64,000 nucleotides of DNA from Massilia sp. Mn16-1_5 (GTDB lineage Bacteria > Pseudomonadota > Gammaproteobacteria > Burkholderiales > Burkholderiaceae_D): NCBI RefSeq assembly GCF_004798585.1, contig NZ_PPXQ01000013.1, positions 62,001 to 126,000 on the forward strand, read 5' to 3'. The notes beneath the pieces were generated by a model. That model saw only the letters and a program-made list of their open reading frames with translations. It was not told the origin of the DNA and searched no databases. The position numbers and the translations under genes were made by a program. Shown here piece by piece: positions 9,517 to 17,836 of the stretch; the first letter of the stretch is position 1, and each line of letters starts with the position of its first letter.

Positions 9517-10404
9517 ATGAATGCACGCAAGGGAATCATCCTGGCCGGCGGATCGGGCACGCGCCTGTATCCGATGACGACGTCCGTGTCGAAGCAGTTA
9601 TTGCCGGTGTATGACAAGCCGATGATTTATTATCCGCTGACCACGCTGATGCAGGCGGGAATTCGCGAGATCCTGATTATCTCGACCGCGGAGGATCTGC
9701 CGCGCTTCGAACAATTGCTGGGCGATGGCGCGCAATGGGGTTTGTCCCTGCATTACGCCGTGCAGCGCGCTCCCGAGGGAATCGCCCAGGCCTATCTGAT
9801 CGGCCGCGCATTCCTGGCCGGCGGACCGGCGGCATTGATTCTGGGCGATAATATCTTTTATGGCCACGGCCTCGAACAGACCCTGGTGGCGGCCAGCGCA
9901 CATCCCGATGGGGCGACCGTATTTGCTTATCATGTGAACGATCCGCAGCGTTATGGCGTGATCGAATTCGGCGCGGACGGCAAGGCCTTGTCGATCGAGG
10001 AAAAGCCGCACATCCTGAAATCGCATTATGCGGTAACCGGGCTGTATTTCCACGATGGCGGGGTATGCGATATTGCTGCCGGCCTGCGCCCCTCGGCCCG
10101 GGGAGAACTCGAAATCACCGATATTAACCAGGCTTATCTGTCGGCCGGGCGATTGCAGGTCGAACTGATGGGGCGCGGCATGGCCTGGCTCGATACCGGC
10201 ACCCATGAATCCTTGCTCGAGGCCTCGCAATTCATTGCCACCATCGAAAAGCGCCAGGGGCTGAAAGTCGCGGTGCCCGAGGAAATGGCATTCCGGATGG
10301 GCTATATCGATGCAGCGCAACTGCAAAGCCTGGCCGAACCGGTGCGTCATACCGGATATGGCCAATATCTGCTGCAATTGCTGAAAGAAGGCGTACTGAA
10401 ATAA
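9517..10404 (+). CDS. rmlA: Glucose-1-phosphate thymidylyltransferase
   Basis: Makes dTDP-glucose from glucose 1-phosphate and dTTP, the first step toward dTDP-rhamnose and other dTDP-sugars. The N-terminal nucleotidyltransferase signature [16 protein letters not shown] and [18 protein letters not shown] are typical of RmlA, as are LGDNIFYG and [17 protein letters not shown]. The 295 residues match the family. A good ribosome site (AGGGGGC) lies 6 nt before the ATG at 9517. The usual partners rmlB, rmlC and rmlD are not in the window; the next gene is a lipid-linked sugar transferase. The stand-alone copy may serve a polysaccharide cluster elsewhere. Confidence 0.95.
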   Translation: MNARKGIILAGGSGTRLYPMTTSVSKQLLPVYDKPMIYYPLTTLMQAGIREILIISTAEDLPRFEQLLGDGAQWGLSLHYAVQRAPEGIAQAYLIGRAFLAGGPAALILGDNIFYGHGLEQTLVAASAHPDGATVFAYHVNDPQRYGVIEFGADGKALSIEEKPHILKSHYAVTGLYFHDGGVCDIAAGLRPSARGELEITDINQAYLSAGRLQVELMGRGMAWLDTGTHESLLEASQFIATIEKRQGLKVAVPEEMAFRMGYIDAAQLQSLAEPVRHTGYGQYLLQLLKEGVLK

Positions 10405-10528
10405 GCCGGTCTCCGGCGTTGCGATGGCGCCGCATTTCGCGTTGCCGGCACGCTGCCGCACGCGATCTGGCGCAATTTCCAACACTGTACAGACGCTACA
10501 CTGGCGTGCCCGTGATGAGGGTGCTTAT

Positions 10529-10574
10529 CCGGTTAGAATAGAACCGGCCTCTGTGCATGCACGCTGACGTGCAT
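10529..10574. promoter_or_regulatory. Two small inverted repeats before the WecA-like gene
   Basis: CCGGTT (10529-10534) is mirrored by AACCGG (10542-10547) around TAGAAT, a possible -10 box. Just downstream ATGCACG (10557-10563) pairs with CGTGCAT (10568-10574) over a CTGA loop. The first could be an operator over a promoter, the second a 5' leader hairpin. I found no convincing -35 box, so this is tentative. Confidence 0.3.
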
Positions 10575-10636
10575 CCTCCGCCGCTGCCGCAGTGCCTGAG
10601 CGGCCGCCTGATGCGCTGTGGAACCGCGGGATACCC

Positions 10637-11737
10637 ATGTTTTCATTCTTCGTCGGCTTCGTCTGCTCGGCCCTGCTGACCCTGCTTGTAATCAAGCAGG
10701 CGAAGTTGCGCGGCCTCGCCCTCGACACCGACTACAAGGGGGTGCAGCGCGCGCATACGCACCTGGTGGCGCGGATCGGCGGCTTGCCGATCTACCTCTC
10801 GGTGGTGCTGGCCGCCGCGATCTCGATCGCGCGCCAGCCGGTACCGCTGCAGACGCTGCCCGTGTTGCTGTTATGCGCCTTTATCGCCTTTCTCGGCGGC
10901 GTGCTGGAAGACTATACCGGCGCGGTGCGGCCCTCGCGCCGGCTGTTTCTCACGATGGCCGGCGCCACGCTGGCTTACCTGATGCTCGATGCGAAAATCG
11001 AACGCATCGACCTGCCATTCGATCTCGTCATCCTCGCGTCAGGCTGGCTGGCCTTGCCGCTGACGGTATTGGCGGTGGCGGGGATTGCGAATGCCGTGAA
11101 TATCATCGACGGCTTCAATGGCCTGGCCAGCATGGTCACGATCTGCATGCTGCTGTCGCTGGCCTATGTGGCGCTGCAGGTGGACGACATGTTCGTCCTG
11201 ATTACGGCCCTGATGGTCGCCGGCGCCACTGCCGGCTTCCTGATCTGGAATTATCCGGTCGGCCTGATTTTCCTTGGCGACGGCGGCGCCTATTTCATCG
11301 GATTCATGCTCGGCGAGCTGGCGCTGCTACTGGTAATGCGCAACCCGGAAGTGTCGACCTGGTACGCGGCATTGCTTCTGATTTATCCTGCATTTGAAAC
11401 AATCTTTTCCGCTTACCGACGTATGTTTGTGCGTGGAAAATCTCCTGCAGTTCCTGACGGTATTCACTTGCACAGCCTTATTTTCAGGCGTATTGTCAGG
11501 TGGACTATCGGTAAAAAGGAGGCGCGCGCCCTGTTGCAGCGAAATGCACGGACATCGCCTTATTTGTGGTTGTTTTCACTGATGGCCGTCATCCCTGCTA
11601 CATTGTTCTGGAAAAATACAATCGTCTTGATAGTATTCTGTTTATTGTTCGTAATCAGCTATCTGTGGTTGTATGCGCGTATTGTTCGATTCAGATCCCC
11701 CAGATGGCTGATTTCGCGCAAGAAGGACTGGCAATAA
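10637..11737 (+). CDS. Undecaprenyl-phosphate sugar-1-phosphate transferase, WecA/TagO-like (MraY family)
   Basis: Polytopic inner-membrane enzyme that transfers a sugar-1-phosphate, commonly GlcNAc-1-P, from a UDP-sugar to undecaprenyl phosphate to start O-antigen, enterobacterial-type antigen or capsule synthesis. About ten hydrophobic segments run through the 366 residues. Family motifs are RAHTHLVARIGGLPIYL, NAVNIIDGFNGLA, IFLGDGGAYFIGF and the histidine motif DGIHLHSLIFRR. The start is ATG 10637 (MFSFFVGF), chosen over an upstream GTG because the first transmembrane helix begins here. Neighbours rmlA and the phosphomannomutase gene fit surface polysaccharide synthesis. The exact sugar cannot be told from sequence. 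Confidence 0.9.
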   Translation: MFSFFVGFVCSALLTLLVIKQAKLRGLALDTDYKGVQRAHTHLVARIGGLPIYLSVVLAAAISIARQPVPLQTLPVLLLCAFIAFLGGVLEDYTGAVRPSRRLFLTMAGATLAYLMLDAKIERIDLPFDLVILASGWLALPLTVLAVAGIANAVNIIDGFNGLASMVTICMLLSLAYVALQVDDMFVLITALMVAGATAGFLIWNYPVGLIFLGDGGAYFIGFMLGELALLLVMRNPEVSTWYAALLLIYPAFETIFSAYRRMFVRGKSPAVPDGIHLHSLIFRRIVRWTIGKKEARALLQRNARTSPYLWLFSLMAVIPATLFWKNTIVLIVFCLLFVISYLWLYARIVRFRSPRWLISRKKDWQ

Positions 11738-11814
11738 ATTGCCAATGTAGTATATTGCGACATTTGGTGAGATTTCACCTGAATTGGACTAAACCCAACT
11801 TTCGAGGAACGATG

Positions 11815-12126
11815 ATGGATCTGTCAAATATGTCGGTTGGCGATTTGCGCAACCTGCAGGAGCAAATCAAACAGGAAATGAAACAGCGCGAGCACCAGGA
11901 AGTGCAGCAGGCACGCGAGCAGATCCTGGCGATTGCTCAAAAGGTGGGCGTGCCGCTGAAAGACCTGATCAATACTCCTGCGCGCGGAAGCAAAACGGGT
12001 TCGGTCGCAGTGCGTTATCGCCACCCGGACAATTCGTCGCAGCAATGGACTGGCCGCGGCCGCCAGCCGAAATGGGTCAAGGAATGGGTCGAAGGCGGCA
12101 AGTCGCTCGACAAACTCCGCGTCTGA
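11815..12126 (+). CDS. H-NS family nucleoid-associated protein
   Basis: Small DNA-binding protein that silences AT-rich or acquired DNA. The first 60 residues form the oligomerising coiled coil (LRNLQEQIKQEMKQREH...), and the C-terminal part carries the betaproteobacterial H-NS DNA-binding core YRHPDNSSQQWTGRGRQPKWV (about 70-90), like Bv3F/BpH3 proteins. It is 103 residues from ATG 11815, which has GAGG seven bases upstream; ATG 11812 is one codon earlier. A short hairpin, GGTGA and TCACC, lies about 35 nt before the start. The gene sits between polysaccharide genes and is followed immediately by a 120-bp palindrome. Genomes of this group usually carry several such paralogues. Confidence 0.93.
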   Translation: MDLSNMSVGDLRNLQEQIKQEMKQREHQEVQQAREQILAIAQKVGVPLKDLINTPARGSKTGSVAVRYRHPDNSSQQWTGRGRQPKWVKEWVEGGKSLDKLRV

Positions 12127-12246
12127 GGGAACCTCGATAAACCTACTGCGCGTCGGATTGTCGGCCTGCGGTGCTCGCTGTACTACTCGTACAGCTCCGC
12201 TCCTCGGCCAACACTCCTTCCGCTCGCTACGGTTTCTCGAGGTCCC
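12127..12246. repeat. Long imperfect palindrome (about 120 bp) after the H-NS gene
   Basis: The left arm begins GGGAACCTCGATAAACC immediately after the H-NS stop; the right arm ends with the complementary GGTTTCTCGAGGTCCC. Inside, TCGGCC and GGCCAA pair again, and the centre is CTGTAC-TACTC-GTACAG. The arms match best at both ends and at the centre, with mismatches between. In RNA this would be one long rod. Possible roles are terminator, 3' stabiliser or a mobile repeat of the MITE type; the sequence alone does not decide. Confidence 0.8.
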
Positions 12247-12453
12247 GTTACGCTAACTAGTATTCTGCTGCAAAAACGTCAAAAACCTTATTTACGTTAC
12301 CGGCGCTCGCTGGTAACGCACCCTAGCCGGCCATCGGATTTCTCGATGGCCGCGCTTGCCGCTACAATACTCCCTGTTTTGTCATCCTCTCATCATTGGC
12401 GTTGGCCGCTCTCCGGGGCAGGCATGACGGCGCTCGACTCTTCAAGGTAGAAC
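12247..12453. other. Intergenic leader of the phosphomannomutase gene with two hairpins
   Basis: No gene seen. CGTTACC (12295-12301) pairs with GGTAACG (12312-12318), and GGCCATCG (12329-12336) pairs with CGATGGCC (12344-12351), 7 to 8 bp each. Together with the palindrome at 12127-12246 the gap is dense in secondary structure. No clear promoter box could be assigned. Confidence 0.5.
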
Positions 12454-13839
12454 ATGGTTGCTCTCTCAAAGACGATTTTCAAGGCTTATGACATTCGCGG
12501 CGTGATCGACAGCACGCTCGACGCCGGCGTGGCACGCAGCATTGGCCAGGCCTTCGGCCAGGCGGCGCTGGCAAAGGGAGAGCGCAAGGTCGTGATCGGC
12601 CGCGATGGCCGCCTGTCGGGCCCGAGCCTGGCCGCAGCCCTGGCCGAAGGCCTGCAGGCCGCCGGTGTCGACGTCATCGACCTCGGCATGGTTGCCACCC
12701 CGATGGTGTATTTCGCCACCAATGTGCTGGAAGGCACCCGCTCGGGCATCATGGTCACCGGCAGCCACAATCCGCCCGACTACAACGGCTTCAAGATGGT
12801 GCTCGCCGGCGAAGCAATCTACGGCGATGCGATCACCGGCCTGTACGAGAGCATCCAGGCGCATGACGGCAGCAGCGCCGCGGTCAAGGGCAGCTACGGC
12901 ACCCACGACATCCGCGCCGCCTACCTCGAGCGCATCATTGGCGACGTCAAGATCGCGCGTCCGATCAAGATCGCGGTCGACTGCGGCAACGGCGTCGCCG
13001 GCGCCTTCGCGGGCGACCTGTACCGCGGCATGGGCTGCGAAGTCATGGAACTGTTCTGCGAAGTCGACGGCCACTTCCCGAACCACCATCCTGACCCGGC
13101 GCATCCGGAAAACCTGCAGGACCTGATCCGCGCGCTGCAGACCAGCGACGCCGAGATCGGCCTGGCCTTCGACGGCGACGGCGACCGCCTCGGCATCGTC
13201 ACCAAGGATGGCCACATCATTTATCCGGACCGCCAGATGATGCTGTTCGCAGCCGATGTGCTGTCGCGTAATCCGGGTGCCGAAATCCTGTACGACGTGA
13301 AGTGCACGCGCCACCTGGCGCCGTATATCGAACAGCACGGCGGCCGTCCGCTGATGTACAAGACCGGCCACTCGCTGGTGAAAGCCAAGCTGAAGGAAAC
13401 CGGTGCGCCGCTGGGCGGCGAAATGAGCGGCCACATCTTCTTCAAGGACCGCTGGTACGGCTTCGACGACGGCCTGTATTCGGGCGCGCGCATGCTCGAG
13501 CTGCTGACGAAGACCGACGACCCGTCGGCCCTGCTGAACGCGCTGCCGATGGCGATCAGCACGCCGGAATTGCATCTGCACCTGAACGAAGGCGAGAACT
13601 TCGCGCTGATCGACAAGCTGCGCCTTGAGGCCACCTTCCCGACCTCGGAAAAGATCAACGACATCGACGGCCTGCGTGTCGAGTACCCGGACGGCTTCGG
13701 CCTGGCCCGCTCGTCGAACACGACCCCGGTCGTGGTGCTGCGTTTCGAAGGCGAGAACCCGGAAGCGCTGGCACGCATCCAGGACGAGTTCCGCAGCGTG
13801 ATCCTGGCCGCCAAGCCGGATGCCAAGCTGCCGTTCTGA
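12454..13839 (+). CDS. Phosphomannomutase/phosphoglucomutase
   Basis: Interconverts mannose or glucose 6-phosphate and 1-phosphate, supplying GDP-mannose or UDP/dTDP-glucose for LPS and exopolysaccharides (AlgC/ManB family). The phosphoserine loop VTGSHNPPDYNGFKM is near residue 105, the Mg2+ loop FDGDGDRLG near 240, the sugar loop GGEMSGHIFF near 330 and the C-terminal phosphate loop RSSNTTP near 430. The 461 residues are normal. It is followed 15 nt later by waaC, so it probably leads the pmm-waaC-waaA operon. Whether it prefers mannose or glucose cannot be told. Confidence 0.94.
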   Translation: MVALSKTIFKAYDIRGVIDSTLDAGVARSIGQAFGQAALAKGERKVVIGRDGRLSGPSLAAALAEGLQAAGVDVIDLGMVATPMVYFATNVLEGTRSGIMVTGSHNPPDYNGFKMVLAGEAIYGDAITGLYESIQAHDGSSAAVKGSYGTHDIRAAYLERIIGDVKIARPIKIAVDCGNGVAGAFAGDLYRGMGCEVMELFCEVDGHFPNHHPDPAHPENLQDLIRALQTSDAEIGLAFDGDGDRLGIVTKDGHIIYPDRQMMLFAADVLSRNPGAEILYDVKCTRHLAPYIEQHGGRPLMYKTGHSLVKAKLKETGAPLGGEMSGHIFFKDRWYGFDDGLYSGARMLELLTKTDDPSALLNALPMAISTPELHLHLNEGENFALIDKLRLEATFPTSEKINDIDGLRVEYPDGFGLARSSNTTPVVVLRFEGENPEALARIQDEFRSVILAAKPDAKLPF

Positions 13840-13854
13840 ATCGGTTTTAAAGAG

Positions 13855-14835
13855 ATGAAGATTCTGCTGGTGCGGGTGTCGTCCCTGGGCGATGTCCTGC
13901 ACAACCTGCCGATGGTGGCCGACCTGCTGCGCCACCATCCGCAGGCGACGATCGACTGGGTGGTGGAAGAGGGCTATGTCAGCCTCGTGCGCCTGAATCC
14001 GCATGTACGCAAGATCATTCCGTTCGCGCTGCGGCGCTGGCGCAAGGGCTTGCGCAATCCCGCGGTACGGGCGGAAATCAAGGCCTTCTTCCGCACCTTG
14101 CGCGACGAGGAATACGACCTCGTGTTCGACACCCAGGGTTTATTGAAAACCGGGATCATCATGGGCGCCGCGCGCGTGCGCAAGAGCGGACGCAAGGTGG
14201 GTCTCGCCAATGGCAGCGAGGGCTCCGGCTACGAGGGCATCTCGCGCATCTTCCATACCGAGAGCATCCCGCTCGATCCGCGTACGCATGCGGTCGCACG
14301 GGGGCGCCTGGTTGCCGGCGCGGCGCTCGGCTACGCCGTCGATACGCCGCCCGACTTCGGCCTGCCGCCGCCTGAAACCGCGCAACGCCCCGACTGGCTG
14401 CCACGCGAACCGTATGCTGTCTTCTTCCACGGTACCGCGCGCGACGCCAAGAAGTGGGCTCCCGCCAACTGGATCGCCACCGGACGCGCCTTGTCTCCGA
14501 TGCCGGTGCTGCTGCCCTGGGGCTCGGAGGGCGAAAAGCGCGAGGCCGAAGCGCTTGCCGCCCAGCTGCCGAATGCGCGCGTACTGCCGAAACTGTCGAT
14601 GATGGATGCGGTGACGCTGGCGCAGCAGGCGGCGCTGGCCATCGGCGTCGATACCGGCCTGACCCACATCGCGGCCGCCTTCTACCGGCCGACGGTGGAG
14701 ATCTACGCCGACTCGCCGAAGTGGAAGACCGAGGGTAATTGGTCGCCGCGCATCCTCAACCTGGGCGAGAAGGGCGCGCCGCCTTCCAGCGCTGATGTGA
14801 TCGCCGCCGCGCGCCGCCTGCTGGAAGCGCAATGA
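13855..14835 (+). CDS. waaC: Lipopolysaccharide heptosyltransferase I
   Basis: Adds the first L-glycero-D-manno-heptose to Kdo2-lipid A (GT9 family, GT-B fold) at the inner membrane. The start MKILLVRVSSLGDVLHNLPM is typical, and the donor side shows VFFHGTARDAKKWAP and IGVDTGLTHIAAAF with PTVEIYADSPKWKTE near the C-terminus. The 326 residues are normal. It lies 15 nt after the phosphomannomutase gene and its last 4 nt overlap waaA (ATGA). With waaA and the nearby gmhB (18596-19168) it covers inner-core assembly. Confidence 0.94.
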   Translation: MKILLVRVSSLGDVLHNLPMVADLLRHHPQATIDWVVEEGYVSLVRLNPHVRKIIPFALRRWRKGLRNPAVRAEIKAFFRTLRDEEYDLVFDTQGLLKTGIIMGAARVRKSGRKVGLANGSEGSGYEGISRIFHTESIPLDPRTHAVARGRLVAGAALGYAVDTPPDFGLPPPETAQRPDWLPREPYAVFFHGTARDAKKWAPANWIATGRALSPMPVLLPWGSEGEKREAEALAAQLPNARVLPKLSMMDAVTLAQQAALAIGVDTGLTHIAAAFYRPTVEIYADSPKWKTEGNWSPRILNLGEKGAPPSSADVIAAARRLLEAQ

Positions 14836-16100
14836 ACCGCACGCTGTACTCCTTCCTGTGGTGGCTGGCGCTGCCCATCGTGCTGGCGCGCCTATGGTGG
14901 CGCGGGCGCAAGGAGCCCGGCTACCGCGCGCAGTGGGGCGAGCGCCTCGGCTTCTATCCGGCCGTGCCGCGCGTGCCCATGACTTTCATGGTGCACGCCG
15001 TGTCGGTGGGCGAGACGCGCGCCGCGCAGCCCCTGGTCGAAGCCCTGCTGGCGCGATGGCCGGACAGCCGCGTGCTGCTGACCCACATGACCCCGACCGG
15101 CCGCGCCACCGGCCGTGCGCTGTTCGCGCAGCATGGGGCACGGGTCATTCAATCCTATCTTCCCTACGACACCGGCTTCATGGTGCGCCGCTTCCTGCGC
15201 CATTACACGCCGCGCATCTGCATCCTGATGGAGACCGAGGTCTGGCCGAACCTGATCGCCGGCTGCGCCGCGCAGCAGGTGCCGGTGGCGCTGGTGAACG
15301 CGCGCCTGTCGGAGCGTTCGCTGCGCCGCGGCCAGCGTTTCGGCACCCTGATGTCGGGCGCGGCGCGCGCGATCACGGTCGTGGCGGCGCAGACCGAGGA
15401 CGATGCTGCGCGCATCCGTTCGCTCGGCGCGCCGAAGGTAGCTGTCACGGGCAGCATCAAGTTCGACGTGGTGCCGCCGCAGGCCGCGCTCGATACCGGC
15501 GCATGGCTGCGCGCGCGCTGGGCCGAGCGGCCGGTCTTCCTGTGCGCCAGCACGCGCGAAGGCGAGGAGGCGCTGATCCTGGACGCCTGGACGCGCCTGC
15601 AGGACAAGCCGGAGCGCGCGCTGCTGGCCATCGTGCCGCGCCATCCGCAGCGCTTCGAGGACGTCGCGCAGCTGGTACGCGCGCGCGGCCTGAGGCTGCA
15701 GCGGCGTTCGGAAATGACCGACGCTGCGGTCGATGCCGACGTCCTCCTGGGCGATTCGATGGGCGAGATGTTCGCCTATTACGCCGCCTGCGATTGCGCT
15801 TACATCGGCGGCAGTCTGCTGCCCCTGGGCGGACAGAACCTGATCGAGGCCTGCGCGCTGGGCAAGCCGGTGCTGGTCGGCGAGCACACTTTCAACTTCC
15901 TGGATGCGACCGAGGAAGCGGTCGCGGCCGGTGCAGCCTTGCGCCTGCCTGATGCGGACAGTCTGCTGGCGCAGGCCGTGCGCCTGTTATGCGACACGCA
16001 TGCCCGCGAGCGCATGGGCGCTGCCGCGGCCGCTTTCGCAAGCCGCCACCGTGGCGCAACCCTGCGCACTGTTGAACTCTTGCAACAGGAATTCGACTAG
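14832..16100 (+). CDS. waaA: 3-deoxy-D-manno-octulosonic acid transferase (Kdo transferase)
   Basis: Transfers Kdo from CMP-Kdo to lipid IVA (GT30). An N-terminal hydrophobic anchor (about residues 5-22) is followed by GYRAQWGERLGF, the FMVHAVSVGETRAAQPLVEAL segment with the conserved Glu, ILMETEVWPNLI, and a C-terminal domain with STREGEEALIL, GGSLLPLGGQNLIE and the ACALGKPVLVGEHTFNF stretch. The 422 residues match. It is translationally coupled to waaC by a 4-nt overlap. Confidence 0.95.
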   Translation: MNRTLYSFLWWLALPIVLARLWWRGRKEPGYRAQWGERLGFYPAVPRVPMTFMVHAVSVGETRAAQPLVEALLARWPDSRVLLTHMTPTGRATGRALFAQHGARVIQSYLPYDTGFMVRRFLRHYTPRICILMETEVWPNLIAGCAAQQVPVALVNARLSERSLRRGQRFGTLMSGAARAITVVAAQTEDDAARIRSLGAPKVAVTGSIKFDVVPPQAALDTGAWLRARWAERPVFLCASTREGEEALILDAWTRLQDKPERALLAIVPRHPQRFEDVAQLVRARGLRLQRRSEMTDAAVDADVLLGDSMGEMFAYYAACDCAYIGGSLLPLGGQNLIEACALGKPVLVGEHTFNFLDATEEAVAAGAALRLPDADSLLAQAVRLLCDTHARERMGAAAAAFASRHRGATLRTVELLQQEFD

Positions 16101-16147
16101 GTTTTGATACCATTGCTTTTTGAGTTCGGCAGAAAAAGGGGATGCGC

Positions 16148-16684
16148 ATGTCGTCGTTAAATCACCCGGGACCGGCCGGTAGCAACAAGCCGATGACCAT
16201 GGTGGCGCATGGAGCGACCGATGGCGGCGAAGGCATTTTTGGTTCCGCGAACACGCCCTCCCTGCCGACGGTCGGCACCAAGCTGGGCGACCTGCATTTC
16301 TTCGTGCGCTACTCGCTGCGCGAATATATCGGCTTCATGTGGCAGCATGGCGGCTTCCTGATCCGCCGCCGCCGCATCCGCTGGCCGGCCAGCCTCTACC
16401 TGCGCATCAAGAGCACCGCCAGCGCGGCCCTGAACTTCGTCCTGCTCGGACGCGGACGCCGCACCTACGAATTCACCATCGACGAACACGGCATCGTGCG
16501 CACCAGCGGCGGCGTGACCCTGATCGGCTGGTCCGACGTGACGGCCGTGCGCACCTATTCGCGCGGCTTCATGATGGTGCTGAAACGCGGCACGCTGCCG
16601 ATTCCGTTTCGCTGCCTGAACGAGGCGCAGCGCGGTGCGATGCGCGGGCTGGCGGAGGCGCGCCGGGACCACGTGCTGCGGTAA
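16148..16684 (+). CDS. YcxB-like C-terminal domain protein, function unknown
   Basis: About 178 residues. After a flexible N-terminus, residues 40-175 show a YcxB-like pattern: VRYSLREYIGFMWQHG, then a moderately hydrophobic stretch, then YEFTIDEHGIVRTSGG followed by IGWSDVTAVRTYSRGFMMVL, where the YcxB fold normally has beta strands beside a membrane anchor. No catalytic residues are evident. ATG 16148 was chosen because a GGGG ribosome site sits about 7 nt upstream, whereas ATG 16142 is too close to it. It follows waaA by 47 nt and ends just before a cluster of palindromic elements. Assignment by pattern only. Confidence 0.65.
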   Translation: MSSLNHPGPAGSNKPMTMVAHGATDGGEGIFGSANTPSLPTVGTKLGDLHFFVRYSLREYIGFMWQHGGFLIRRRRIRWPASLYLRIKSTASAALNFVLLGRGRRTYEFTIDEHGIVRTSGGVTLIGWSDVTAVRTYSRGFMMVLKRGTLPIPFRCLNEAQRGAMRGLAEARRDHVLR

Positions 16685-16701
16685 CGTGGTCTGCTGACGT
16701 G

Positions 16702-16840
16702 CGTTGAACGCGTGGGCGGGGAACCCGCCCACCCTACGGGTCTGACGTATGCTGAACGCGTGGACGGGAGACCCGTCCACCCTACATCGACCTGTTCCTG
16801 TGACTCGTAGGGTGGACGGCTTTGCCGTCCACGCGTTCAA
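16702..16840. repeat. Three GTAGGG/CGCG palindromic elements
   Basis: Units at 16709-16737 and 16757-16785 (minus orientation) and 16807-16835 (plus orientation). Their inner stems differ: TGGGCGGG...CCCGCCCA, TGGACGGG...CCCGTCCA and TGGACGGC...GCCGTCCA. Each change on one arm is matched on the other. The outer flank (G)TTGAA beside CGCG is also shared. The cluster fills the gap between the converging YcxB-like and YgjP-like genes. Confidence 0.92.
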
Positions 16841-16856
16841 TTAGCCTTCGTTCCGC

Positions 16857-17792
16857 TCAATCCGTGAACAACACCGGCATCTCGTGCGAGCGGCGCCGCA
16901 ATTCCAGCCGCGCGCCGTCGTAATCCGCATACACCGAACCCACCACCGCCCAGAAGCGCGGGCTGTGGTTCATCTCCTTCAGGTGCGCCAGTTCGTGCAC
17001 CACCACGTAATCGAGCAGCGGCAGCGCATAGTGGATCAGGCGCCAGTTCAGGCGGATGCTGCCGCCGATCGTGCACGAACCCCAGCGCGTGCCGGCCGAG
17101 GACAGGGTCAGGGCGCTGTAGCGCACATCGAGCTGGGGCGCATAGAAGTCGAGGCGTTCGACGAACAGGCGCTTGGCCTCGGCTTGGAACCAGAGCTTGA
17201 CGCGCTCCTTCAGCTGCCATTCCGACAGGCCCGGCGTCACGCCGATATTGAGCTCGCGGGCCTCTCCATCGAACACGCAGTGGCTGCGCGCGGCCGGCTG
17301 CAGGCGCAGCGTGATGTCTCCGCCCAGGTAGGGCAGGCGCGCGCCGTCTTCCCATTTGATCGGCGGACGCTCGGCGCGCTTGGCGCGGCGCTCGCCGCGC
17401 TCATGCAGCTTGGTCAGGATCCAGCGCTGCTTGGCGCGGATCGCATTGTCGATGTCGGTCAGGATGGCGCGCCGCGGCGCCGTCACGTGCAGGCCGTCGT
17501 CGTCGATCATGAAGCCGATCGAGCGTCGCGACGAGCGTTTCAGTTCGTAGTCGACCGCATAGTGGCCCAGCACGATGCGGCGCAGGGGCGGATCGTCAGG
17601 GCTACGGGGAGGCGAGGGAAGCGTGATGCGCGGCGGCGCGGGCGGCGCCTTGAACAGCGGTTGCGGAGGCGGCGGAGGCGGCGGCAATGCGACCGGCCTT
17701 GCGGCCGGCGCCAGCGCGGCGAACGGGTCCTGCGTGGCAGGACCCTGGCTAAACAGGTCCAGCTGGGACCCGGCAATCTTGGGGGAATTCAT
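16857..17792 (-). CDS. YgjP-like zinc metallopeptidase domain protein (M48-related, DUF45)
   Basis: Predicted zinc-dependent peptidase of the YgjP/SprT-like group; substrates are unknown. The zinc motif is HELAHLKEMNHSPRFW (about residue 265), where HELAH gives two ligands and the Glu, with the His of NHSP as a likely third. Upstream are RSSRRSIGFMID and RWILTKLHE stretches typical of YgjP. The first 75 residues are proline- and alanine-rich and probably flexible. ATG 17792 (MNSPKIAGSQLDLF) was chosen; an open frame continues further upstream into plsC but has no conserved sequence. It is 44 nt downstream of plsC on the same strand. Confidence 0.85.
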   Translation of the reverse strand: MNSPKIAGSQLDLFSQGPATQDPFAALAPAARPVALPPPPPPPQPLFKAPPAPPRITLPSPPRSPDDPPLRRIVLGHYAVDYELKRSSRRSIGFMIDDDGLHVTAPRRAILTDIDNAIRAKQRWILTKLHERGERRAKRAERPPIKWEDGARLPYLGGDITLRLQPAARSHCVFDGEARELNIGVTPGLSEWQLKERVKLWFQAEAKRLFVERLDFYAPQLDVRYSALTLSSAGTRWGSCTIGGSIRLNWRLIHYALPLLDYVVVHELAHLKEMNHSPRFWAVVGSVYADYDGARLELRRRSHEMPVLFTD

Positions 17793-17836
17793 GGCGTGCA
17801 GAGGTGGAGATGCTTTGACGTGCGCGCCGACTTCGT

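Noticed and set aside
16702-16840. Repeats that could suggest a small CRISPR array
   Set aside because: Unit orientation alternates, spacing is irregular, units themselves are palindromes with variable stems, and no cas gene is present.
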